Source of the DNA: Clostridia bacterium
GTDB lineage: Bacteria > Bacillota > Clostridia > Christensenellales > Aristaeellaceae
Length of the DNA: 64,000 bases
Assembly (NCBI GenBank): GCA_017936375.1
Contig: JAGBFR010000066.1
Location: 1 to 64,000, forward strand
Direction of reading: 5' to 3'
The position numbers and the translations under genes are program-made. Below are positions 50,204-57,822 of the stretch, piece after piece; within the stretch, counting starts at the first letter, position 1; every line of letters begins with the position of its first letter. The notes under the pieces were generated by a model that made no database searches, was not told the origin of the DNA, and worked only from the letters and a program-made list of their open reading frames with translations.

Positions 50204-52447
50204 ATGAGAAACGTTGTTTCCCTCAATCGCAAGTGGGCGTTCACGATGGACGCGTCCGTCGTGCCGTCTGCGATGCCGGCCCCGGCGTACTTTGTCAATG
50301 TGCCGCACAGCTTCAATGCCATCGACGGCCAGGACGGCGCGGGCGATTATCATCGCGGCCTGTGCTACTATGTCAAGAATCTGTCCTATGAGGATCTGCC
50401 GGAGGGCGAAAAGCTGTATCTGGAGATTCAGGGCGCGAACTCCTCTGCCGATCTCTACGTCGGCGGCAAGCATCTGGCCCATCACGACGGCGGCTACTCC
50501 ACCTGGCGCGTGGACGTCACCGGCGAGATCAACCGCACCGGCGACACCCTGATCGTCATCGGCGTGGACAATTCCCCGTCCGATTCCGTCTATCCGCAGG
50601 TGGCCGACTTCACCTTCTACGGCGGCCTCTACCGCAATGTGAACCTGATCGGCGTGCCGGAGAGCCACTTTGATCTGGAGTACTACGGCGGCCCGGGCAT
50701 CGCCGTGACCCCGACCGTCGAGGGCAGGAACGCGAAGGTCGAGACCTGCGTCTACCTCAAGAACGCGAAGGAAGGCCAGACCCTGCGCTACCGCATCAAC
50801 CTGCCCTGCGGCTGCCTCGTCTCCAAGAATGAGGTGCCGGCGTCGCAGACGGCGCTCACGACCGTCATCGAGGACGTCCACCTGTGGAACGGCCGCAAGG
50901 ATCCGTATCTCTACACCGCGACCGTCGAGCTCGTGGAGGACGGCAAGGTGCTGGACACCGTCAAGACCCGCTTTGGCTGCCGCACGTTTGAGATCGATCC
51001 GGAGCGCGGCTTCATCCTCAACGGCGAAGAGTATCCGCTGCGCGGCGTCTCCCGCCATCAGGACCGCTGGGGCATCGGCAATGCGCTGCTGCCGGAGCAC
51101 CACAAGGAGGATATGGAGCTGATCGCCGAGGTCGGCGCGACCACCATCCGCCTTGCGCACTATCAGCATGACCAGTACTTCTATGACCTGTGCGACGAGT
51201 ACGGCATGGTCGTCTGGGCCGAGATTCCCTATATCTCCCAGCATATGCCGGGCGGCCGCGAGAACACCATCTCCCAGATGAAGGAGCTCGTCATCCAGAA
51301 TTACAACCACGCCTCCATCGTCGTCTGGGGCCTGTCCAACGAGATCACGATGAAGGGCGCCGAGGATCCGGACCTGCTGGAGAATCACCGCATCCTCAAC
51401 GACCTGTGCCATGAGCTGGACAAGACCCGCCTGACCACCATCGCCATCGTCTCCATGTGCAAGACCGACGCCGAGTACATCACCATCCCGGACGTCGTCT
51501 CCTGGAATCACTACTTTGGCTGGTACGGCGGCGACACCAGCATGAACGGCCCGTGGCTGGACAAGTTCCACGCGGAGCATCCGTCCATCCCGGTCGGCGT
51601 GTCCGAGTACGGCTGCGAGGCGCTCAACTGGCATACCTCCAAGCCGACGCAGGGCGACTACACCGAGGAGTATCAGGCGTACTACCATGAGGAGCTCATC
51701 AAGCAGCTCTTCACCCGCAAGTACATCTGGGCGACCCACGTGTGGAATATGTTCGACTTCGGCGCCGACAACCGCGCCGAGGGCGGTGAGAACGGCCAGA
51801 ACCACAAGGGCCTCATCACCTTCGACCGCAAGTACAAGAAGGATTCCTTCTATGCCTACAAGGCATGGCTGTCCGACGATCCGTTCGTCCATCTGTGCGG
51901 CAAGCGCTACGTCGACCGCGTCGAGGACGTCACCCGCGTGACCGTCTACTCCAACCTGCCGGAGGTCGAGCTCTTCGCCAATGGCGAGTCCCTGGGCAAG
52001 AAGGCCGCCGCGGATCACTTCTTCTACTTCGATGTGCCCAACAAGGGCGTGACGAAGCTCGTCGCCGTCGCCGGCGACTGCCGTGACGAGAGCAGGATCG
52101 TGAAGGTCGATACCTTCAACGAGAGCTATCGCCTCAAGGAGAAGGGCGCGATCCTCAACTGGTTTGACATCACCGAGGTCGAGGGCCATTACTCCCTCAA
52201 CGACAGGCTCGACGAGATCATGAAGTCCGAGCAGGGCCGCATGCTCTTTGGCCAGCTGATGGGCAGCATGATGCCCTCCGCCGGCGGCAAGGCCATGGGC
52301 TTTGACATCACCGAGGACATGATGAAGATGATGGGCGGCTTCACCGTCGTCCGCATGACCAGCCTGATGGGCGCGGCGAATGTGAAGATCACCAAGGAGC
52401 AGCTGCTGGGCCTCAACGCGATGCTCAACAAGATTCCGAAGGTCTGA
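50204..52447 (+). CDS. GH2 family beta-galactosidase
   Basis: Retaining glycosidase of 747 residues, cytosolic (no signal). It has an N-terminal jelly-roll (about 1-165), an Ig-like domain (about 170-270) and the TIM barrel. The acid/base is Glu380 (GLSNEI) and the nucleophile Glu468 (VSEYG). The HNPPHP-like entry is GVSRHQDRWGIG. An added C-terminal segment of about 90 residues after the last beta domain (YSLNDRLDEIMKSEQGRML onward, Met-rich) looks like a helical module and is of unknown role. Start ATG 50204 follows AAGGAGTGAATTCC. With the GPH symporter and AraC regulator it forms a beta-galactoside locus. Confidence 0.93.
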   Translation: MRNVVSLNRKWAFTMDASVVPSAMPAPAYFVNVPHSFNAIDGQDGAGDYHRGLCYYVKNLSYEDLPEGEKLYLEIQGANSSADLYVGGKHLAHHDGGYSTWRVDVTGEINRTGDTLIVIGVDNSPSDSVYPQVADFTFYGGLYRNVNLIGVPESHFDLEYYGGPGIAVTPTVEGRNAKVETCVYLKNAKEGQTLRYRINLPCGCLVSKNEVPASQTALTTVIEDVHLWNGRKDPYLYTATVELVEDGKVLDTVKTRFGCRTFEIDPERGFILNGEEYPLRGVSRHQDRWGIGNALLPEHHKEDMELIAEVGATTIRLAHYQHDQYFYDLCDEYGMVVWAEIPYISQHMPGGRENTISQMKELVIQNYNHASIVVWGLSNEITMKGAEDPDLLENHRILNDLCHELDKTRLTTIAIVSMCKTDAEYITIPDVVSWNHYFGWYGGDTSMNGPWLDKFHAEHPSIPVGVSEYGCEALNWHTSKPTQGDYTEEYQAYYHEELIKQLFTRKYIWATHVWNMFDFGADNRAEGGENGQNHKGLITFDRKYKKDSFYAYKAWLSDDPFVHLCGKRYVDRVEDVTRVTVYSNLPEVELFANGESLGKKAAADHFFYFDVPNKGVTKLVAVAGDCRDESRIVKVDTFNESYRLKEKGAILNWFDITEVEGHYSLNDRLDEIMKSEQGRMLFGQLMGSMMPSAGGKAMGFDITEDMMKMMGGFTVVRMTSLMGAANVKITKEQLLGLNAMLNKIPKV

Positions 52448-52464
52448 TCGACGATCTGAAGATA

Positions 52465-52501
52465 TAAAAAACGCTCCCTCCGCGAAAGCGGGGGGAGCGT
52501 T
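52465..52501. terminator. terminator between the GH2 and serA genes
   Basis: AACGCTCCC and GGGAGCGTT outer arms enclose CCGC-gaaa-GCGG. The minus-strand side is followed by TTTTTT, so it best ends serC-serA. Confidence 0.9.
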
Positions 52502-52521
52502 ATTATGTTGATTGAAGAGGC

Positions 52522-53700
52522 TTACACGCCCAGCAGGCGGACGCGCCTCATGCCCGGCAGCGCCTGCACGCGCGCGATCAGCTCGGCGCGGATATTCGCA
52601 GGCACCTCGTCGATGTCCAGCGCGGAGACGGCCATCAGACCGCGGGAGCGGTTGACCATGTCCGAGATGTTCAGGCCGAAGGAAGCGACGGCGGAGGTGA
52701 TGGAGCCCAGCACGTTGGGGACATTCTCATGGATGCAGAACAGGCGCGGCTTGAGCGCGGGGGAGAGGTCGACCGCGGGCAGGTTCACGCTGTTGCGGAC
52801 GATGCCGTGCTCGAGGTAGTCGCGCGTCTGCGCGGCGGCCATGACGGCGCAGTTCTCCTCGCTCTCCGGCGTGGAGGCGCCCAGATGCGGGATGGCGATG
52901 ACGCCCTCAAGACCGATGAGCGCATCGGACGGGAAATCGGTCACATAGCAGGTGACGCGGCCGTCGCCCAGCGCCTCGATGAGCGCGGCTTCGTCCACGA
53001 GGCCGCCGCGGGCGAAGTTCATGATGCGCACGCCCTTGCGGCACAGCGAAAGCGCGCGCGTGCCGATCATGCCGCGGGTCTTGTCGTTGAGCGGGACATG
53101 GACGGTGATGAAATCGCACGCGGAGAAGAGCGCGTCGAGCGAATTCTCGCGGCGGATGTTGGTGGACAGATGCCATGCGTGCTCGACGGAGATCATCGGG
53201 TCATAGCCGATGACGGTCATGCCCAGCGCGATGGCCGCATTGGCGACCAGCACGCCGATGGCGCCCAGGCCGATGACGCCCAGCGTCTTGCCGCGCAGCT
53301 CCGGGCCGACGAACGCGCCCTTACCCTTTTCGACCTTCTTGCCGACCTCGTCGCCCATGCCCTTGAGCGTGCGCGCCCACTCGATGCCGCCGATGACATT
53401 GCGGCAGGAGAGGAGCATGCCGCAGAGCACCATCTCGCACACGCCGTTCGCGTTCGCGCCCGGGGTGTTGAAGACGCAGATGCCGCGCTCGGAGCAGGCG
53501 TCCACGGGGATGTTGTTGTAGCCGGCGCCCGCGCGGGCGATGGAGAGCACGCTCTCCGGGATCGGGGTCTCATGCATCGACGCGGAGCGCACGAGCACGG
53601 CGTCCGGCGCGGCGCAGTCATCGCTGACGCGGTAGTGATCGCCGAGCTGGGTGTAGATCGCGGAAGAGATCGAATTCAGGGTTTTGATCTTGTAGTCCAT
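52522..53700 (-). CDS. serA: D-3-phosphoglycerate dehydrogenase with ACT domain
   Basis: First enzyme of phosphorylated serine synthesis; oxidises 3-phosphoglycerate with NAD+. The 392-residue chain has the substrate domain (AGAGYNNIPVDAC), the Rossmann loop GVIGLGAIG, the catalytic Arg in NFARGGLVDE and His in IPHLGAST. The C-terminal ACT domain (about 320-392, NVPNVLGSITSAVASFGLNISD) gives serine feedback in relatives. Start ATG 53700 follows AAGGAGATT; a longer frame to 53886 runs through an intergenic repeat. It is the second gene after serC, separated by 236 bp of hairpin repeats. Confidence 0.96.
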   Translation of the reverse strand: MDYKIKTLNSISSAIYTQLGDHYRVSDDCAAPDAVLVRSASMHETPIPESVLSIARAGAGYNNIPVDACSERGICVFNTPGANANGVCEMVLCGMLLSCRNVIGGIEWARTLKGMGDEVGKKVEKGKGAFVGPELRGKTLGVIGLGAIGVLVANAAIALGMTVIGYDPMISVEHAWHLSTNIRRENSLDALFSACDFITVHVPLNDKTRGMIGTRALSLCRKGVRIMNFARGGLVDEAALIEALGDGRVTCYVTDFPSDALIGLEGVIAIPHLGASTPESEENCAVMAAAQTRDYLEHGIVRNSVNLPAVDLSPALKPRLFCIHENVPNVLGSITSAVASFGLNISDMVNRSRGLMAVSALDIDEVPANIRAELIARVQALPGMRRVRLLGV

Positions 53701-53730
53701 AACATAATCTCCTTGTATCCAACGGAGAAC

Positions 53731-53933
53731 CTCATCCGTCATGCCTTCGGCATGCCACCTTCTCCTGGGAACTCGCATAGTCGCGCAAGCGCTCCTTGCG
53801 ATTCCCGACGCTCCGCCTGCCTTTTTCGCCCACTGGGCGCGGCAGGCTCCGGTCCCTCCCAGGGGAAGGCTTATTCTTCGGTCCAAAAGCCCTCCCCTGG
53901 GAGGGGAGGGTGCCCCGAAGGGGCGGGTGAGGT
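53731..53933. repeat. intergenic hairpin repeat block, family 2, inside the ser operon
   Basis: Facing units built on the same plan as 14036-14188, 57200-57338 and 60096-60167: ATGCC-ttc-GGCAT next to CACCTTCTCC on one side, and CCCTCCCC-tgg-GAGGGGAGGG with CCCC-gaag-GGGC, GGGTGAGG on the other. The core GCATAGTCGCGCAAGCGCT is nearly identical to 57247-57267. It fills the gap between serC and serA. Confidence 0.8.
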
Positions 53934-53936
53934 TCC

Positions 53937-55007
53937 TTATTTGTTCTGCGCCTCAAATTCCTTCATGAAGGCCACCAGCGCCTGGACGCCCTCCATGGGC
54001 ATCGCGTTGTAGATGGAGGCGCGCATGCCGCCGACGATGCGGTGGCCCTTGAGGTTGACGAGGCCCTTGGCCGCCGCTTCCTTGACGAACTTCGCGTCCA
54101 TGTCAGGATCGCCGGTGACGAAGGTGACGTTCATGCGGCTGCGGTACTGGGGCTGCGCGGTGCCCTTGAAGAGCTTGCTCTCATCGAGGAAGCCGTAGAG
54201 CAGATTCGCCTTGTCGATGTTGACCTTCTCCAGCGCCGCGACGCCGCCCTGCGCCTTGATCCACTGGAAGGTGAGGCCGGCGACGTAGATGCCGAAGCAG
54301 TTGGGCGTGTTGAGCATGCTGTCCGCGTCGGCCATCTTCTTGAAGCTCATGGTCTTGGGCGTGATGGCCATCTCGTTGCCCATCAGGTCCTCGCGCACGA
54401 CGAGGATGACCACGCCGGCGGGGGCGACGTTCTTCTGCGCGCCGGCGTAGATCACGCCGAACTTGGACACGTCGTACACCTCGGAGAGGATGTTGGAGGA
54501 CATATCGGCCACCAGCGGCACATTGCCCGTCTCCGGCAGACGGTCATAGCGCGTGCCGTAGATGGTGTTGTTGGTGGTGATGTGGACGTACTTGGCGTCC
54601 GGGGAGAGGGTGTACTGCGGGATGTAGGTGTAGTTGTCCTCACGGGAAGAGCCGGCGATCACGACCTCGCCGTACTTCTTCGCCTCCACGAGCGCGTTGT
54701 GCGAGAAATTGCCGGAGTCGATGTAGTCGGCCTTGCCGCCCTGCATCAGGTTCATCGCCACGGAGGCGAACATCTGCGTCGCGCCGCCCTGAACGAACAT
54801 GACCTTGTAGCCCTCGGGCACGCCCATGACGTCCTTGAAATCGGCGACGGTTCTATCGAAAATCTCCAGATACATCTTGGAGCGATGGCTCATCTCCATG
54901 ACGGACATGCCGGTGCTGCCGTAGCAGAGCAGATCCTTCTGTACCTTCTCAAGCACCTCGAGCGGGAGCATCGACGGGCCGGGAGCAAAGTTGAATACGC
55001 GATCCAT
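53937..55007 (-). CDS. serC: phosphoserine aminotransferase
   Basis: PLP enzyme that converts 3-phosphohydroxypyruvate and glutamate to phosphoserine, the second step of serine synthesis; cytosolic. The 356-residue chain has the start FNFAPGPSMLPLEVLE, VQGGATQMFASVAMNL, substrate loop NTIYGT and the PLP lysine in GAQKNVAPAG. Length and motifs match SerC, which also acts in vitamin B6 synthesis in some bacteria. Start ATG 55007 follows GAGGAGGAACC. It heads the serC-serA operon; the third enzyme (SerB) is not here. fhs, which supplies one-carbon units connected to serine, is divergent. Confidence 0.97.
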   Translation of the reverse strand: MDRVFNFAPGPSMLPLEVLEKVQKDLLCYGSTGMSVMEMSHRSKMYLEIFDRTVADFKDVMGVPEGYKVMFVQGGATQMFASVAMNLMQGGKADYIDSGNFSHNALVEAKKYGEVVIAGSSREDNYTYIPQYTLSPDAKYVHITTNNTIYGTRYDRLPETGNVPLVADMSSNILSEVYDVSKFGVIYAGAQKNVAPAGVVILVVREDLMGNEMAITPKTMSFKKMADADSMLNTPNCFGIYVAGLTFQWIKAQGGVAALEKVNIDKANLLYGFLDESKLFKGTAQPQYRSRMNVTFVTGDPDMDAKFVKEAAAKGLVNLKGHRIVGGMRASIYNAMPMEGVQALVAFMKEFEAQNK

Positions 55008-55096
55008 AGGGGTTCCTCCTCTTCAGCCGTCTCCGGGAATGGTGTGGAATGCAGGATTCCGTCCTTCAAAAATCATTTCCGGAGTGTGATTGAACT

Positions 55097-55125
55097 ATAT
55101 TAACATGAAAATGATGAAAATTCAA
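55097..55125 (-). promoter_or_regulatory. sigma-A promoter of serC-serA
   Basis: Minus strand TTGAAT (55120-55125), 17-bp spacer, TAATAT (55097-55102). Confidence 0.7.
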
Positions 55126-55287
55126 TCCTAAGATGAAAAAAGCTTGATGTTTTGATAAAATTTTCGCAGAATGCTCTGCCGGGGCAGTGTGGTGAGGCGC
55201 AGGCGGCGAGGGACAGATGGGGAAAAAGCGAACGCAGCCCGCCCCCCGCATGCTGCATGCAAAAGCGGATTTCATATAGAAATGATC

Positions 55288-55316
55288 TTGACGATTTTCC
55301 CTGCGCATGCTATGCT
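55288..55316 (+). promoter_or_regulatory. sigma-A promoter of fhs
   Basis: TTGACG (55288-55293), 17-bp spacer, TATGCT (55311-55316). Transcription would begin near 55323, just before the riboswitch. Confidence 0.75.
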
Positions 55317-55350
55317 AAAGCCAGAGCCGGGTATGCTTTTTCCCCGGCCC

Positions 55351-55432
55351 AGCGGCATGACTGACGGAAGTGGGAGTACCCACAGGAAGTGCCGCGGCGC
55401 GCAAGCGCCCTATGCCGACCGTCTGGGCGCAC
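55351..55432 (+). ncRNA. ZTP (pfl) riboswitch aptamer of fhs
   Basis: The leader of fhs holds the conserved pfl pattern: GGCATGACTGACGGAAG, GTGGGA-gta-CCCAC hairpin, AGGAAGTGCC closing the first stem, a variable GC-rich hairpin (GGCGC-gcaa-GCGCC), then CCGTCTGGGC matching the conserved CCGCCUGGGC. ZTP/ZMP signals low 10-formyl-tetrahydrofolate, and fhs is a classical target. A terminator overlaps the last conserved segment. Confidence 0.92.
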
Positions 55433-55459
55433 TGATTCTGTCGGTGCGCCTTTATTTTA
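55426..55459 (+). terminator. riboswitch-controlled terminator
   Basis: GGCGCAC (55426-55432) and GTGCGCC (55444-55450) followed by TTTATTTTA. The first arm starts inside the conserved CUGGGC of the aptamer, so ligand binding should block this hairpin and switch fhs on. Confidence 0.85.
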
Positions 55460-55520
55460 TGGCGTGCCATCCCAAATGAGTCCGGCGCATAGCGCAGGCA
55501 ACGACAAGGAGGACAACACC

Positions 55521-57197
55521 ATGGCTTACAAATCCGATATCGAGATCGCTCAGTCCTGTCAGATGAAGCACATCCGTGAGATTGCGGCGGTTGCCGGCGT
55601 GGATGAGAAGTATCTGGAGCTCTACGGCAACTACAAGGCCAAGATCGACTATAACCTGCTGAATGAGACCAGCGCGCCCGACGGCAAGCTGATCCTCGTC
55701 ACCGCCATCTCCCCGACCCCCGCGGGCGAGGGCAAGACGACCACCTCCGTCGGCCTTGCGGACGGCCTTCGCAAGATCGGCAAGAACGCCGTGCTCGCCC
55801 TGCGTGAGCCGAGCCTCGGCCCGGTCTTCGGCGTGAAGGGCGGCGCGGCCGGCGGCGGCTATGCGCAGGTCGTCCCGATGGAGGACATCAACCTGCACTT
55901 CACCGGCGACTTCCATGCCATCGGCGCGGCGAATAACCTGCTCGCCGCGATGCTCGACAACCACATCCAGCAGGGCAACAAGCTGGGCATCGACGTAAAG
56001 CGGATCACCTGGAAGCGCTGCGTGGACATGAACGACCGCCAGCTGCGCAATGTGATCGACGGCCTCGGCGGCAGGATGCAGGGCGTCCCGCGCGAGGACG
56101 GCTTTGACATCACCGTGGCCTCTGAGGTGATGGCGGTCTTCTGCCTGTCCACCAGCATCAGCGATCTGAAGGCGCGCCTCTCCCGCATCATCGTTGCCTA
56201 CACCTACGACGATAAGCCCGTCACCGCGGGCGACCTGAAGGCCGCCGGTGCGATGACAGCGCTGCTCAAGGATGCGCTCAAGCCGAACCTCGTGCAGACG
56301 CTCGAGGGCACCCCGGCGTTTATCCACGGCGGCCCGTTCGCCAACATCGCCCATGGCTGCAACTCCATCATGGCCACCCGCATGGCGATGCGCCTTGGCG
56401 ACTACTGCGTGACCGAGGCCGGCTTCGGCGCGGATCTGGGCGCGGAGAAGTTCCTTGACATCAAGTGCCGCATGGCGGGCCTCGTGCCCAGCGCCGTCGT
56501 CGTCGTGGCGACTGTGCGCGCGCTCAAGCATCACGGCGGCGTGCTCAAGGCTGACCTGAACAATGAGAACCTCGAGGCGCTCGAGCGCGGCCTGCCCAAC
56601 CTCCTGCGCCACGTGGAGAACATCACCAAGACCTATCAGCTGCCCTGTGTGGTGGCGATCAACCGCTTCCCGACCGACAGCGAGGCCGAGCTGGAGCTCG
56701 TTCGCGCCAAGTGCCGCGAGCTGGGCGTCAACGTCGCGCTCTCCGAGGTCTGGGCCAAGGGCGGCGAAGGCGGCGCGGAGCTGGCGCGCGAGGTCGTTCG
56801 CCTCTGCGAGGAGGAGAAGGGCGACTTCCGCTATGCCTACGAGCTGGACACCACCATCGAGCAGAAGCTCGAGGCGATCGTCAAGAACGTCTACCGCGGC
56901 GCGGCTGTGGCGCTGACCCCGGCGGCGAAGAAGCAGGCGCAGCAGCTGGAGGCGCTGGGCTTTGGCGGCTGCCCCATCTGCATGGCCAAGACGCAGTATT
57001 CCTTCTCCGACGATCAGAAGCTGCTCGGTGCGCCGGAGGGCTTCACCGTCACCGTCCGCAATCTGAAGGTCTCCGCCGGCGCGGGTTTCATCGTCGCGCT
57101 CACCGGCGACATCATGACCATGCCGGGCCTGCCGAAGGTGCCGGCGGCGGAGAATATCGACGTCACTGAGGACGGAAGGATTGTGGGGTTGTTCTAA
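55521..57197 (+). CDS. fhs: formate--tetrahydrofolate ligase
   Basis: Cytosolic ATP-dependent synthesis of 10-formyl-THF from formate, feeding purine synthesis and, in acetogens, the Wood-Ljungdahl route. At 558 residues it is full length. Visible motifs are the P-loop [37 protein letters not shown] and [19 protein letters not shown] ending (here [15 protein letters not shown]). Start ATG 55521 follows AAGGAGGACAACACC. Its leader has a ZTP riboswitch, which ties expression to one-carbon supply. A longer in-frame reading upstream runs through the riboswitch and is not coding. Confidence 0.98.
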   Translation: MAYKSDIEIAQSCQMKHIREIAAVAGVDEKYLELYGNYKAKIDYNLLNETSAPDGKLILVTAISPTPAGEGKTTTSVGLADGLRKIGKNAVLALREPSLGPVFGVKGGAAGGGYAQVVPMEDINLHFTGDFHAIGAANNLLAAMLDNHIQQGNKLGIDVKRITWKRCVDMNDRQLRNVIDGLGGRMQGVPREDGFDITVASEVMAVFCLSTSISDLKARLSRIIVAYTYDDKPVTAGDLKAAGAMTALLKDALKPNLVQTLEGTPAFIHGGPFANIAHGCNSIMATRMAMRLGDYCVTEAGFGADLGAEKFLDIKCRMAGLVPSAVVVVATVRALKHHGGVLKADLNNENLEALERGLPNLLRHVENITKTYQLPCVVAINRFPTDSEAELELVRAKCRELGVNVALSEVWAKGGEGGAELAREVVRLCEEEKGDFRYAYELDTTIEQKLEAIVKNVYRGAAVALTPAAKKQAQQLEALGFGGCPICMAKTQYSFSDDQKLLGAPEGFTVTVRNLKVSAGAGFIVALTGDIMTMPGLPKVPAAENIDVTEDGRIVGLF

Positions 57198-57199
57198 GG

Positions 57200-57338
57200 A
57201 GAACCTCATCCGTCAGCCCTTTGGGCTGCCACCTTCCCCGGGGAACTCGCATAGTTGCGCAAGCGCTGTCCGCTGCGGCGGGGACCTCATCCGTCATTGC
57301 CTTTGGCAATGACACCTTCCCCATAGGGGAAGGTCATA
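57200..57338. repeat. intergenic hairpin repeat, family 2 (two units)
   Basis: Two head-to-tail units of the reverse type: CCTCATCCGTCA, a GCC hairpin (GCCC-ttt-GGGC, then TTGCC-ttt-GGCAA), and CACCTTCCCC hairpins. It follows the fhs stop codon and may act in its 3' end. Confidence 0.8.
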
Positions 57339-57403
57339 TGGTTGATCGAATAATACATACAGCGCATGCTTTCTCCGTTTTGGAGAGGGCATGCGCTGTT
57401 GCT

Positions 57404-57676
57404 TTATTCCTCTTTTGTTTCCGGCTTTGGGGCATGTGGATCCAGTCCCTCAAAGAATGTGTCGTATGTGCAATCGTATATTTTGCGAAGCTCAATCAGC
57501 ACGCTGATGCGTATGTTGAGTTCGCCGCGCTCGTATTTTTCGTAGGTCGTGCGTCCGATGTCGCAGCCCCTGCATTGCAGCTCTGCACAGAGTTTTTCCT
57601 GAGAGAGTTTATGCTCCAAACGCAGCTTTTTGAGGTTGTCCCCCATGCGGCGATCCCGCCTGAGTTTCTGTTCCAT
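57404..57676 (-). CDS. XRE-family transcriptional regulator
   Basis: DNA-binding protein of 90 residues (start ATG 57676; ATG 57691 and 57646 are alternatives). The helix-turn-helix lies in LSQEKLCAELQCRGCDIGRTTYEKYERGE, and the rest (ISVLIELRKIYDCTYDTFFEGL) is the usual Cro/cI helical cap. It is divergent from the AT-rich secreted protein gene at 57823, and near-palindromic operator-like sites lie between them. It is probably the dedicated repressor of that gene and of itself. Confidence 0.88.
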   Translation of the reverse strand: MEQKLRRDRRMGDNLKKLRLEHKLSQEKLCAELQCRGCDIGRTTYEKYERGELNIRISVLIELRKIYDCTYDTFFEGLDPHAPKPETKEE

Positions 57677-57696
57677 GTACCCTAAAACCATCCTTT

Positions 57697-57770
57697 TTGA
57701 CCAGTATTGGTTGCAAGTGGGTACATTCTATGCTATACTTTCGTTATAAATTGACCGCGATACTGGTCAA
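57697..57770. promoter_or_regulatory. operator pair and promoter between the XRE and secreted-protein genes
   Basis: TTGACCAGTAT (57697-57707) and ATACTGGTCAA (57760-57770) form an 11-bp inverted repeat. TTGACC-n8-GGTCAA (57751-57770) is itself a near-palindrome. The + strand promoter TTGCAA (57711-57716), 17 bp, TATACT (57734-57739) lies between the two sites, so an XRE repressor bound at both could loop or block it. Confidence 0.65.
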
Positions 57771-57822
57771 TTGTGCGTAAAATAAGTAGATGGCAGGAGT
57801 TATTCACAGGGGGAAGATGTTT

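Noticed and set aside
55351..55432. A tetrahydrofolate (folT-type) riboswitch upstream of fhs
   Set aside because: The GGAAG, GTGGGA hairpin and CCGYCUGGGC order matches the ZTP/pfl motif instead.
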